A stretch of 39,887 nt of DNA, taken from positions 1 to 39,887 of the forward strand of contig JBEILF010000006.1 in NCBI GenBank assembly GCA_040379385.1, given 5' to 3'. The translations under genes were made by a program, and so were the position numbers. This DNA is from UKL13-2 sp040379385 (GTDB lineage Bacteria > Pseudomonadota > Gammaproteobacteria > Burkholderiales > Usitatibacteraceae). The notes under the pieces were generated by a model, which worked only from the letters and a program-made list of their open reading frames with translations, did no database searches and was not told the DNA's origin. The stretch's first letter is position 1. Each line of letters starts with the position of its first letter. Shown here piece after piece: positions 15,494-24,525 of the stretch.

Positions 15494-16663
15494 TTATGCC
15501 TCGCTGGGATGTGGATTGTTGGTGGTGCGCGCCATATCAGCCACCCCGGCCGAATTCGATGAGGGCGCGCCGTGGGGTGCGACTCTGGGCGTGGCTACCA
15601 CCACATCCGCATTCTGCGCGCGGTGTAGTAGCGCGTGGTCCATCAACACCAGCGCAAGGTAAGCCTCAGCAATTGGCGTTGCACGTATGCCCACACACGG
15701 GTCGTGGCGGCCGTGGGTATTGATCACCACCGATTCACCGGCTTTGTTGATGGTCTGACGATCCAGACGAATCGATGATGTCGGTTTGATCGCAATTGAC
15801 ACCGTGATGTCCTGGCCGGTAGAGATGCCACCCAACACCCCGCCGGCATTGTTCGACAAGAAACCCTCTGGCGTCATCTCATCCGAATGCTGGGTGCCAA
15901 GTTGTTCAACCGACGCAAACCCCGCGCCGATCTCAACGCCTTTAACCGCGTTTAATCCCATCATCGCGTAGGCGATGGCAGCGTCGAGTCGGTCATAGAT
16001 TGGCGCGCCCCAGCCGACCGGAACGCCGGATGCAACCACATTGATTCGCGCACCACAGCTTTCGCCAGACTTGCGCAGCCGATCCATGTACGTTTCCAAC
16101 TCGGCGATCATGGTCGTATTCGCGGCGAAAAATGGATTGTGATGCACATGATCGAGTGACTCAAACGGGATTTTGTTTTCGCCGAGTTGCGCCAGGTAGC
16201 CGCTAACAACAACGCCATATTTTTGCTTCAACCATTTTTTTGCCACCGCCCCTGCGGCCACCGTTGGCGCGGTCAATCGCGCTGAAGAGCGTCCACCGCC
16301 ACGGTGATCGCGAATACCGTACTTTTGCAAATAGGTGTAATCGGCGTGCCCGGGGCGAAACGCGTCTGCGATGTTGCCGTAGTCTTTACTCTTCTGATCT
16401 TCATTACGGATCAGCAGCGCAATTGGTGTACCGGTGGTTTGTCCATCGTACACGCCGGACAATATCTCCACCCGGTCATCTTCACGCCGCTGCGTCACGT
16501 GGCGCGATGTGCCGGGCTTGCGGCGATCTAAATCGGGCTGAATGTCGTCGACTGAAAGCGCCATTCCCGGCGGGCAACCGTCGATCACGCAGCCGATGGC
16601 GGGGCCGTGAGATTCGCCAAAATTTGTGACTGCAAAAAGCTTACCGAGCGTGCTTCCGGACAT
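15494..16663 (-). CDS. aroC: Chorismate synthase
   Basis: The product is 389 residues starting MSGSTLGKLFAVTNFGESHGPAIGCVIDG, a diagnostic chorismate synthase N-terminus. GHADYTYLQKYGIRDHRGGGRSSARLT holds the FMN- and substrate-binding residues. It makes chorismate from EPSP using reduced FMN, the last shared step toward Trp, Phe, Tyr and folate. It is about 20-25 residues longer than usual at the C-terminus, with a Pro/Ser/Asn-rich tail ending NNPHPSEA. There is no obvious ribosome site before the ATG. The channel gene follows almost without a gap. Confidence 0.97.
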   Translation of the reverse strand: MSGSTLGKLFAVTNFGESHGPAIGCVIDGCPPGMALSVDDIQPDLDRRKPGTSRHVTQRREDDRVEILSGVYDGQTTGTPIALLIRNEDQKSKDYGNIADAFRPGHADYTYLQKYGIRDHRGGGRSSARLTAPTVAAGAVAKKWLKQKYGVVVSGYLAQLGENKIPFESLDHVHHNPFFAANTTMIAELETYMDRLRKSGESCGARINVVASGVPVGWGAPIYDRLDAAIAYAMMGLNAVKGVEIGAGFASVEQLGTQHSDEMTPEGFLSNNAGGVLGGISTGQDITVSIAIKPTSSIRLDRQTINKAGESVVINTHGRHDPCVGIRATPIAEAYLALVLMDHALLHRAQNADVVVATPRVAPHGAPSSNSAGVADMARTTNNPHPSEA

Positions 16664-16788
16664 GATTTAGGGACTGACAGGGGACTGAAAGATGAGCCCA
16701 ACGAATGGGAAGAGTCTAGCACGCAGTGCGCCAACCACGACTATCGCACCTGCAAATTACCCAGCATAAACTCTTCAAACTCCTTTAT

Positions 16789-16850
16789 TGGTGGGCACTT
16801 TCAGACATTTAGACCTGAAAACGTCCGTCAATTGGCGAGTTTCAATTATC
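16789..16850 (-). repeat. Copy D of the intergenic hairpin repeat family
   Basis: This copy touches the stop codon of the decayed acyltransferase. It shares ACCTGAAAACGTC exactly with the copy at 24454, CCGTCAAT with the copy at 2833, and TTTCAA.TATC with the copy at 28974. On the minus strand it forms TTTCAG, a 10-base loop, then CTGAAA. The rest of the gap to aroC (16664-16788) shows only a partial direct repeat (GGGACTGACA/GGGGACTGAAA) and no gene. Confidence 0.5.
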
Positions 16851-18291
16851 TACTTCCAATCTCCCCGCAGTTCAAGCACCTTGTTCTGTAGGCAGTCAGG
16901 TGAAACGACATCCGGTGACCAAGGACGATCAACCACAAAGGCGATACGCGAGAAGATGCCACGCGGATACCGCATCGCCACTCCACCCCAGCGTGAAAAG
17001 AAACTTCCCCACAATCCTTGCAGCGCCATCGGAATCACCGGCACGGGGTTCTTCTCAATGATTCCCATGACACCCTTCTTAAATGGATAGATTTCACCGT
17101 TATCAGTGATTCGTCCCTCGGGGAAAATACAAACAACCTCGCCAGCTTGCAGATATTGGTCAATCCGTTCATAGGCACGTTCGAGCATTACCGGGTCTTC
17201 CTTCGCCGAGGCAATCGGAATCGTTCCCGCAGTGCAAAAGACGACACTCAACACCGGTACTTTGAAGATTCGATAGTCCATCACAAAACGAACTGGTCGG
17301 CGGATATAGTCGGCGATCACCAGCGCAGCGACAAAACCAATGTGGTTACACACCAACAAACACGGGCCCTCGTCTGGGATGTTCTGTGGCCCGCGTTGCT
17401 AAACACGGTAAAACGTATGAATCAGCATCCAGACCAGAAACCGCAACAGAAACTCGGGAATTAGCATAAGGATGTAAATGGCAACAAGCGCATTCATCAC
17501 ACCGACAACCAAGTACAACTCTGGCAACGACAGCCCCAGCTTTAACAGCAATGCGGCCAAGACGGATGCGATCAGCATAAAGTTTGCGTTGAGAATATTG
17601 TTTGCGGCGATGATCCTTGCCCGGTAACTCGGCTCTGCCCGCGTCTGCATCGTCACATACAGCGGCACAGAGAAGAACCCTGCAAACATCGCCATCAAAA
17701 ACAGTTCGGCCATGACACGGATGTGCGCCCACTTATGTACAAACGTGCCGACACTCGCCAGCGCCCCGCGCGGCGCAAGTCGGCGCGAAGCGAACTACAA
17801 GTCGACCGCAAACAGGGGCATGTCGATAGAGCTAAACGGCACCGGCCTGATTTCGATTTTATGCCCCGACATCCTTTCACACCGCTTGCAGCCGACACCA
17901 TTGCCGCAGCGATGCGGCCGACGACTGCCAGTAACATCGAAATCGCCGTGAAATAGACAACACCATTGCCATCGATTTTGACCAACAGGCCACCCATCAT
18001 TGCGCAGAGCAAAATCGCGCTGAACGTCCCCATCTCAATCATACCGGTGCCACCGGTGAGCTCTGAATCCGCCGAGTGCTGCGGCAAATAAGCGAATTTG
18101 ATCGGGCCAAACAAGGTCGGGTGATAGGTTGCCAACACGGTAAACGCAAACTTAAAAACATTGTCGTTCGCCGCCCGCAAAAACTGCGCCCAGAAAAATC
18201 GCGCAAAGCGCTTTTCTGCGAGCAAAGCAAATTGGTTCTTGACGAGTACAGCGGACTGAACATCGGTCATCGCGTACGTCATATCAGGCAT
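16850..18291 (-). pseudogene. Decayed MFS (LplT-like) transporter / PlsC-type acyltransferase fusion
   Basis: Read on the minus strand, this is a wreck of a two-domain protein related to LplT plus Aas: an MFS lysophospholipid flippase fused to an acyltransferase. The start region (NQFALLAEKRFARFFWAQFLRAANDN) is intact. Spacing then suggests about 65 residues missing between NDNVFK and LFGPIKFAYLPQH. A second loss of about 75-80 residues, with a frameshift, lies near 17875 before SGHKIE. TAG stops lie at 17795-17797 (in VDL*FAS, where Tyr is usual) and 17399-17401 (in HTFYRV*QRGPQNIPDEGP). The acyltransferase keeps FPEGR, but its HX4D box reads HIGFVA, losing the catalytic Asp. Homology is remembered, not searched. 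The lesions are seen directly. Confidence 0.85.
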
Positions 18292-18472
18292 GTTCCATTC
18301 ACCAACACTGCAGCCGGGCTGACTCAAGCACGCCCCCCCAAACAGCAAACAGCCGAACGGCATGGCAATGACGTTGGCTCGCACAGATCAAGCCGCACTC
18401 TATCCATCTTTGGATTGTCTGGTACCTGTAACTGCGGAAGTATCAAAACCAAATACTCTCAGTCGATCATCT

Positions 18473-18493
18473 GGCAAGGTCGTATATCTTGCC
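18473..18493. promoter_or_regulatory. Inverted repeat upstream of maeB
   Basis: GGCAAG and CTTGCC are separated by nine bases and lie about 29 bases before the maeB start, in the 230-base divergent gap. It could be an operator or a leader hairpin. An AGGAGA ribosome site precedes the maeB ATG. The rest of the gap (18292-18472) shows only a 5-bp stem (ATCCA/TGGAT). Confidence 0.3.
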
Positions 18494-18521
18494 GTGTTAG
18501 ACTTCTCATAGGAGAAACTAC

Positions 18522-20804
18522 ATGAAAATGCGTGACGACTTGAAGCAAGGTGCCCTCGACTATCACCGCTATCCGGGTCCCGGCAAGATCGAGATCACCG
18601 CGACCAAACCACTTGCCACGCAGCGCGATCTTGCCCTTGCATACACACCGGGCGTGGCCACGGTATGCGAGGAAATTGCGCAAAACCCGAGTGAAGCACG
18701 CAATCTCACCGCGCGTGGCAACTTGGTTGCCGTCATAACCAACGGGACGGCCGTTCTGGGCCTCGGTGCCATCGGCCCGCTCGCCGCGAAGCCGGTGATG
18801 GAAGGCAAAGCCGTACTGTTCAAGAAGTTTGCCGGTATTGACGTATTCGACATCGAAGTCAATGAGCTCGATCCGGAGAAGCTGGTTGACATCATCGCCT
18901 CGCTTGAGCCCACCTTCGGCGGGATCAACTTGGAAGACATCAAGGCACCGGAGTGCTTTTATGTGGAGAAAAAACTCCGCGAGCGAATGAAGATCCCGGT
19001 GTTCCACGACGACCAACACGGTACAGCCATCATTGTCGGCGCGGCCATCTATAACGGTCTCAAAGTGGTGGGGAAAGACATATCCCAGGTCAAACTCGTC
19101 TCGTCCGGCGCGGGTGCGGCGGCGTTGGCTTGTCTGGATATGCTGGTCGCGCTTGGCATGAAGATGTCGAACATTTGGGTGACCGATATTGTGGGCGTGG
19201 TTTACCAGGGCCGCAAGGAGGAGATGGATCCAAACAAGGAGCGCTACGCAAAAGTTACCGACGCACGCAAGCTCGGCGAGGTGATTGACAACGCCGATGT
19301 GTTTTTAGGGCTCTCTGCCGGCGGCGTGTTGAAGCAGGACATGGTCAAACGTATGGCGGCAAAGCCGCTGATCTTGGCGCTGGCAAATCCGACGCCGGAG
19401 ATTCTGCCGGAGGAAATCCGTGCGGTGCGCGACGACGCCGTCATTGCCACCGGACGATCCGACTATCCCAACCAAGTCAACAACGTACTCTGCTTCCCGT
19501 TTATTTTCCGCGGTGCGCTTGATGTCGGTGCCACGACGATTAATGAAGCGATGAAACTGGCGGCAGTTCAGGCAATCGCAGAGCTCGCACAAGCTGAGCA
19601 GTCCGATATTGTTGCGATGGCGTATGGCGAATCGTCGGTCTCCTTCGGTAAAGACTACTTGATTCCGCGGCCGTTTGATCCGCGCTTGATCTCCAAAGTT
19701 GCGCCCGCCGTCGCTAGGGCGGCGATGGAGTCGGGGGTTGCGACTTCGCCGATCACCGATTGGGACGCATACTACCAGCGTCTGGATCAGTTTGTGTACC
19801 ATTCCGGGCTTATCATGAAGCCGGTATTCACCAAGGCCAAGCAGAATCCAAAACGGATTGTCTACGCGGAGGGTGAAGAAGAACGTGTGCTGCGCGCCGT
19901 GCAGGTGGTGGTGGACGACGGGCTCGCAAAACCGATCCTGATCGGTCGGCCGAAAGTGCTGGAAAAACGCATTGAAAAATTCGGCCTCAGAATTCGTCCG
20001 GGTGTCGATTTCGAGATCATTAATCCCGAGTATGACGAGCGTTATCGCGACTACTGGGAGCAGTATTACGCGCTCACGGCAAGACGCGGTGTCTCTGAAC
20101 AATACGCCAAGATAGAAATGCGTCGTCGATTGACCCTGATTGGCGCGATGATGATGCATCGCGGCGAAGCGGATGGCATGATTTGCGGCACGTTTGGCAC
20201 GCACGCCTTGCACCTGCATTACATCGACCAGGTGATCGGCCGCCGTGCAGGCGCGAAGCATTACTACGCGATGAATTTGTTGATGCTGCCGAAACGCACT
20301 GTGTTTATCTGCGACACCTACGTCAATGAAAACCCAACGGCTGAACAGATTTGTGAAATGGCCATCTTGGCCGCCGAGGAAATTCGCCGTTTCGGCCTTG
20401 TGCCGAAGGTCGCGTTACTCTCACACTCGTCATTTGGCACCTCTGACGCACCAACTGCGGTGAAAATGCGCAATGCACTTGCGCTGATTCAGGCGCAAGC
20501 GCCGGAACTGGAAGTTGAAGGCGAAATGCATGGCGATGCGGCGTTATCAGAGGACGTTCGCCAAGCTGCGATGCTCAACTCGCGACTCAAAGGTGAGGCC
20601 AACCTGCTGATCATGCCAACACTGGATGCCGCAAATATCTCCTTTAATCTGCTCAAAACGGCTGCTGGTGGCGGTATTACAATCGGCCCAATTCTGTTAG
20701 GCGCCGCCAAGCCGGCACATATCGTCACTCCAACCGCAACCGTTCGTCGCATCATCAACATGACAGCTCTTGCCGTGGTGGATTCTCAGGCGACGCGCAA
20801 GTAA
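18522..20804 (+). CDS. maeB: NADP-dependent malic enzyme, MaeB type (malic + phosphotransacetylase-like domains)
   Basis: This is 760 residues, the normal size for the two-domain MaeB. Residues about 1-430 form the malic enzyme part: LAYTPGVA near the start, FHDDQHGTAI for metal/malate binding, SSGAGAAALACLDML as the nucleotide-binding motif, and ATGRSDYPNQVNN. Residues about 430-760 form a phosphotransacetylase-like domain, which in MaeB is regulatory (acetyl-CoA and other metabolites) rather than catalytic. It decarboxylates malate to pyruvate, making NADPH. A good AGGAGA ribosome site precedes the ATG. It stands at the head of a plus-strand run, 13 bases before the LD-carboxypeptidase start. 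Confidence 0.97.
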   Translation: MKMRDDLKQGALDYHRYPGPGKIEITATKPLATQRDLALAYTPGVATVCEEIAQNPSEARNLTARGNLVAVITNGTAVLGLGAIGPLAAKPVMEGKAVLFKKFAGIDVFDIEVNELDPEKLVDIIASLEPTFGGINLEDIKAPECFYVEKKLRERMKIPVFHDDQHGTAIIVGAAIYNGLKVVGKDISQVKLVSSGAGAAALACLDMLVALGMKMSNIWVTDIVGVVYQGRKEEMDPNKERYAKVTDARKLGEVIDNADVFLGLSAGGVLKQDMVKRMAAKPLILALANPTPEILPEEIRAVRDDAVIATGRSDYPNQVNNVLCFPFIFRGALDVGATTINEAMKLAAVQAIAELAQAEQSDIVAMAYGESSVSFGKDYLIPRPFDPRLISKVAPAVARAAMESGVATSPITDWDAYYQRLDQFVYHSGLIMKPVFTKAKQNPKRIVYAEGEEERVLRAVQVVVDDGLAKPILIGRPKVLEKRIEKFGLRIRPGVDFEIINPEYDERYRDYWEQYYALTARRGVSEQYAKIEMRRRLTLIGAMMMHRGEADGMICGTFGTHALHLHYIDQVIGRRAGAKHYYAMNLLMLPKRTVFICDTYVNENPTAEQICEMAILAAEEIRRFGLVPKVALLSHSSFGTSDAPTAVKMRNALALIQAQAPELEVEGEMHGDAALSEDVRQAAMLNSRLKGEANLLIMPTLDAANISFNLLKTAAGGGITIGPILLGAAKPAHIVTPTATVRRIINMTALAVVDSQATRK

Positions 20805-20817
20805 CCGCACCAGCAAC

Positions 20818-21759
20818 ATGAAGTCCTCACGTTACGCAATACCCCGGCCGTTGCCGCGCGGCGCCACCATCGGTGTGTTTTCGCCGGCCGGGCCGCCAGT
20901 GGCCGAACGCGTGCAGCGCGGAATTTCAAGAATTGAGGCGCTTGGGTATCGTTGCCTGCTGGCAGATGATGCATTGGGCGCATACGAGTACTTCTCGGCA
21001 CCGGACGACCAACGCTTGGCAAGTTTCAATAAACTTCTGGCCGACCCCAAGGTCGATGCGATGATGATGACCCGCGGCGGGTATGGTATTTCACGCATCG
21101 TGCATCGCATTGACTGGCAGGCCGTCGCGAAGTCGGGCAAAGTGCTTTGCGGTTTCTCTGACTTTACGGCAATCAATCTGGCGGCGATTGCCAAGAGCAA
21201 CTACGTGACGTTGGCCGGCCCGGGCGTGGCAACAGATTTCGGCGACGAGTTGTATGAGGGCCAAATCGCCGACGATCACGCCTTTATGGAAAAACACTTC
21301 TGGCCGGTGCTGCGCGGGGAAATGCTTTCGGTGACAGTTGAAACCAATCACGCTTACGCACAACAAACACTTACCGGCCCGATCTGGGGGTCCAATCTCT
21401 CGTTGGTCAGCGACCTGGTCGGTACGCCGTTTATGCCCGATATAACAGGCGGCATATTTTTTCTCGAAGAGATCGGTGAACGGCCATATGCTGCCGAACG
21501 AATGATCTGGCAGTTGTTCCACGCGGGGATCTTGCAAAAGCAACGCGCGATTCTTGTCGGCGACTTCAACGACTGCGAAGCGGAGGCGAATCGCTTTCCG
21601 TACACGATGAAGCACGTTGTCGCCACCCTTCGCAACATGGTGGACTGCCCGGTGCTGACAGACTTCCCGTTCGGGCATGTTGCGCGAAAACTCACCATTC
21701 CGTTTGGCGCAGACGCGACACTGACAGTTGCTGACGGACGTTACGGCGTTTCGTTCTAA
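20818..21759 (+). CDS. ldcA: LD-carboxypeptidase (peptidase family S66)
   Basis: From the ATG at 20818 the product has 313 residues. The frame is open 48 bases further upstream, but that part overlaps maeB and is unlike the family. The S66 triad is visible: Ser114 in CGFSDFT, Glu (about 218) in FFLEEIGERPYAAERM, and His (about 286) in FPFGHVARK, matching the P. aeruginosa enzyme's Ser115-Glu217-His285 pattern. RGGYGISR and SPAGP are also family motifs. Members cut the terminal D-Ala from tetrapeptides in peptidoglycan recycling; related MccF proteins cleave microcin C, so that role cannot be excluded. No signal peptide is present, so it is cytoplasmic. Confidence 0.9.
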   Translation: MKSSRYAIPRPLPRGATIGVFSPAGPPVAERVQRGISRIEALGYRCLLADDALGAYEYFSAPDDQRLASFNKLLADPKVDAMMMTRGGYGISRIVHRIDWQAVAKSGKVLCGFSDFTAINLAAIAKSNYVTLAGPGVATDFGDELYEGQIADDHAFMEKHFWPVLRGEMLSVTVETNHAYAQQTLTGPIWGSNLSLVSDLVGTPFMPDITGGIFFLEEIGERPYAAERMIWQLFHAGILQKQRAILVGDFNDCEAEANRFPYTMKHVVATLRNMVDCPVLTDFPFGHVARKLTIPFGADATLTVADGRYGVSF

Positions 21760-21785
21760 CCGAACGACTCCAACGGAGGGACAAG

Positions 21786-23894
21786 ATGAGCGAAGTTGCC
21801 TCAAGCAAAAAGTTTCGGACCGAATTCCGCGCATGTAATCTCTGTGAGGCGATTTGTGGTCTTACCTTTAAGCTAAACGGAGAAACCATCACCAGCATCC
21901 GCGGCGATGACGACGATCCGTTTTCACGCGGCCACATTTGCCCGAAGGCGGTCGCGTTGAAGGATATCCACGAGGACCCTGAACGTTTGCGTACGCCGAT
22001 AGTACGCAACGGGAGTGAATGGCACCCCATCGAATGGGATGATGCATTTGCGTTGGTCGCAGCGCAGCTAGCCGAGATCATTCGCGAGCATGGGAACGAT
22101 GCGGTTGCCCTCTATGCCGGCAACCCCAACGTTCACAATTTTGGGCATCTGCTGAATTTTCCACCGATCGCAAAGTTAGTCGGCAGCCGCAATATCTTCT
22201 CCGCATCTTCTGTTGATCAAATGCCACAACAGTTGGTGTCGTATTGGATGTTTGGACATCAGTTCCTGATCCCGATCCCGGACATCGACCACACCGATTA
22301 CTTTCTGATTCTTGGTGGTAACCCTATCGCCTCCAACGGCAGCATGATGACCGTGCCTGACGTGGCCAAGCGGCTCAAAGCTATCCAGACGCGGGGCGGC
22401 CTGGTGGTCGTGGTTGATCCACGGCGTACCGAAACCGCCGAGGTTGCATCAGCCCACCACTTCATTCGCCCCGGCAGTGACGCCGCCTTTCTCGCTGCGC
22501 TCATCAACACGCTGCGCGAAGAGAATCTGTTACAGATTACAGATGACAACAAACTCGCAGGTTTGGATATTGCGCTCGATGCAATCAAGGCGTTAACGCC
22601 AGAATACGTGGCCGCGTTCACTGGAATCGCGGCGGACACCACGCGCTCCATCGCTCGCGCATTCGCAAGTGCAAAATCCGCGATTGCATACGGACGCATG
22701 GGGACCACAACCCAAGCCTTTGGGGCAACCAATCAATGGCTAATCTATCTGCTCAACTTGGTAACGGGCAATCTCGACCGTGTTGGTGGTGTTCTACCAA
22801 CCAATCCGGTACTGCCACTCACCGGACCGGGCACCCGTGCTGGGGGGCACGGCCGCTGGCACTCACGGGTACGCAAGCTTCCCGAAACCAACGGCGAGAT
22901 TCCCGTCGCAGCACTTGCTGAAGAGATGCTTACCCCGGGTGCAGGACAGGTGCGCGCGTTGTTTACAACGGCAGGCAACCCGGTGTTGTCGACACCGAAT
23001 GGTAACCAACTTGATCGTGCGCTTGCGGGTCTGGCGTTTATGGTCTCAATCGACATCTACATCAACGAGACAACGCGTCACGCCAGTATCATCTTGCCGC
23101 CGACCTCAGCTCTCAATCACGACCACTACGACTCTGTATTTAACGCCTTTGCGGTGCGCAACGTGACGCGTTTCAATAAAGCGATTTGGCGACGTGCTGA
23201 AGACGAACGCTACGATTGGGAAATTTTTACGGGCATTGGTTCACGTCTGGCAGCACTGCTGGAGCGCGAGTATCGGGCACCACGCAGCGTGAGAGACGTC
23301 GTCACTGCGGCAGCGGCCCACTATCCGGGCGTGACTTTTGCGCAGATGACGAATGCGCCGCACGGCATCGATCTGGGTCCACTCGCCCCGTCACTCTTCA
23401 CGCGTCTGCAAACCGCAGATGGGAAAATACAGTGCGCCCCGCCACTGTTGATTGCCGACATCGCACGTGTTGAAGCCGCCGTTGAATCGGCACGCAATAC
23501 CCCGGAGGCGCTTCAACTCATCGGCCGAAGACACGTTCGCAGCAATAACTCATGGATGCACAACAGCCATCGATTAGTCAAAGGAAAGGCGCGTCACCAG
23601 TTGCTGATGCACCCGGCTGATCTGGCGAGCCGCAAACTTTCCGGCGGGCAAACGGTCACCGTCACCTCGCGCGTCGGCAAGGTTACCATTGATGTCGTCG
23701 CGAGTGACGAGCTGATGCCCGGTGTCGTGTCGATCCCGCACGGGTTTGGCCAGCAGCGGGTCGGCGTGAAGCAGTCTGTCGCGGCGATGCATGCCGGCGT
23801 TAGCGTCAATGATCTCACCGACGAAACGGTAGTGGATGCTGTGTCAGGAAATGCCGTTCTCAACGGAGTGCCGGTAGATATCTCGGCAGTATGA
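21786..23894 (+). CDS. Molybdopterin-dependent oxidoreductase with N-terminal 4Fe-4S site
   Basis: This encodes 702 residues of the DMSO-reductase superfamily. An N-terminal iron-sulfur site is clear: Cys17, Cys20, Cys24 and Cys52 (CX2CX3CX27C), followed by the molybdopterin domains. The C-terminal guanine-dinucleotide-binding domain is at about 590-702, near RSNNSWMHNS and VSIPHGFGQ. There is no twin-arginine signal, so it is probably cytoplasmic. I see no Cys or Sec in the region where formate dehydrogenases carry their metal ligand (SASSVDQMPQQ). The substrate is unknown; formate/nitrate names given to such proteins would be guesses. GGAGG lies before the ATG, close behind ldcA. No dedicated electron-transfer subunit is adjacent; mogA lies about 15 kb away. 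Confidence 0.85.
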   Translation: MSEVASSKKFRTEFRACNLCEAICGLTFKLNGETITSIRGDDDDPFSRGHICPKAVALKDIHEDPERLRTPIVRNGSEWHPIEWDDAFALVAAQLAEIIREHGNDAVALYAGNPNVHNFGHLLNFPPIAKLVGSRNIFSASSVDQMPQQLVSYWMFGHQFLIPIPDIDHTDYFLILGGNPIASNGSMMTVPDVAKRLKAIQTRGGLVVVVDPRRTETAEVASAHHFIRPGSDAAFLAALINTLREENLLQITDDNKLAGLDIALDAIKALTPEYVAAFTGIAADTTRSIARAFASAKSAIAYGRMGTTTQAFGATNQWLIYLLNLVTGNLDRVGGVLPTNPVLPLTGPGTRAGGHGRWHSRVRKLPETNGEIPVAALAEEMLTPGAGQVRALFTTAGNPVLSTPNGNQLDRALAGLAFMVSIDIYINETTRHASIILPPTSALNHDHYDSVFNAFAVRNVTRFNKAIWRRAEDERYDWEIFTGIGSRLAALLEREYRAPRSVRDVVTAAAAHYPGVTFAQMTNAPHGIDLGPLAPSLFTRLQTADGKIQCAPPLLIADIARVEAAVESARNTPEALQLIGRRHVRSNNSWMHNSHRLVKGKARHQLLMHPADLASRKLSGGQTVTVTSRVGKVTIDVVASDELMPGVVSIPHGFGQQRVGVKQSVAAMHAGVSVNDLTDETVVDAVSGNAVLNGVPVDISAV

Positions 23895-24087
23895 CCCGCT
23901 TTAATCGCCGCATCATGAGCCCACCGCCGGCCAGCCAAAGCGAGTCAACCGACCTTGTGATTGCGGCGTTGGTCAAGTTGCCATGGTATTCAACAGCGGA
24001 CATCCGCGAGGCGGTGACAAGTGCAGCAAACACGCCGCCGCCAAGGTTCATACCGCGCCACTCACCCCAACGAACGAGGAGAATCAA

Positions 24088-24375
24088 ATGAAGACAGTAT
24101 TTGCTGCAGTGATAATTGCAATCCCACTCTGTATCAGTGCAATGACCGCATCGGCGGAGGAAAAAGCCGCCGCAACCCAACAGAACAAAATGGCTACCTG
24201 CAATAAAGAGGCAGGCGACAAAAAAGGGGATGAGCGCAAGGCGTTCATGAAAGAGTGCCTCACCGATAAACAAGCGCATCAGCAAAACAAGATGAAGTCT
24301 TGCAACAAGGAGGCAGAAGGAAAAAAGGGCGACGAGCGCAAGGCATTTATGTCGGAGTGCCTGAAGAAGCAGTGA
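24088..24375 (+). CDS. PsiF repeat periplasmic protein
   Basis: From the ATG at 24088 (GAGGAG ribosome site) the product has 95 residues. A signal peptide, cut near ASA-EE, precedes two copies of a cysteine-containing PsiF repeat: QNKMATCNKEAGDKKGDERKA... and QNKMKSCNKEAEGKKGDERKA..., each closing with FM.ECL. Each copy carries two cysteines, suggesting a disulfide per repeat in the periplasm. PsiF was named as a phosphate-starvation-inducible protein in E. coli; its function is unknown and I see no Pho box here. The 193-base gap before it holds only a doubtful 66-codon frame. Confidence 0.88.
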   Translation: MKTVFAAVIIAIPLCISAMTASAEEKAAATQQNKMATCNKEAGDKKGDERKAFMKECLTDKQAHQQNKMKSCNKEAEGKKGDERKAFMSECLKKQ

Positions 24376-24402
24376 TCCGACCATGACCAATGCGGCGTAA
24401 AC

Positions 24403-24433
24403 AGCACAAAACGGGCGACGAATTGTCGCCCGT
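24403..24433 (-). terminator. Hairpin terminator between psiF and the TPM gene
   Basis: ACGGGCGAC and GTCGCCCGT form a perfect 9-bp stem with a 5-base loop, between the convergent psiF and TPM genes. Read on the minus strand the stem is followed by TTTTGTGCTG, so it best serves the lemA/TPM transcript. It may also stop psiF transcripts, where the following bases are less T-rich. Confidence 0.7.
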
Positions 24434-24453
24434 GTTACATCAAACCCTAACAC

Positions 24454-24513
24454 TGGCGGGCATCTTGTGGCAAAAGTACCTGAAAACGTCGGCGCAATGG
24501 CCAGTTCGCCTAG
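24454..24513 (-). repeat. Copy C of the intergenic hairpin repeat family
   Basis: It lies just 3' of the TPM gene. It shares GGGCATCTT with the copy at 28974 (one base different), GGCAAAA with the copy at 2833, and ACCTGAAAACGTC exactly with the copy at 16789. Its hairpin arms have decayed. The edges are approximate. Confidence 0.5.
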
Positions 24514-24525
24514 TTGCTGAAAACT

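Noticed and set aside
16672..16701. Near-direct repeat GGGACTGACA/GGGGACTGAAA upstream of aroC
   Set aside because: Too short and only two units; no pattern that suggests a binding site or a CRISPR-like array.
19305..20261. 318-codon minus-strand open frame inside maeB
   Set aside because: It is antisense to a clearly conserved malic enzyme and its product (His/Arg-rich, no motif) looks like a codon-bias shadow.
21091..21834. 247-codon minus-strand open frame across ldcA
   Set aside because: It lies opposite conserved S66 peptidase codons and its sequence has no recognisable fold or motif.
23891..24091. 66-codon plus-strand frame starting in the molybdopterin oxidoreductase stop
   Set aside because: The ATGA overlap is suggestive, but there is no ribosome site of its own, it resembles nothing I know, and it runs into the start of the psiF gene. 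Not listed as a gene.
23860..24453. 197-codon minus-strand open frame opposite psiF
   Set aside because: It mirrors the psiF repeats and overlaps the terminator hairpin; no ribosome site or motif.
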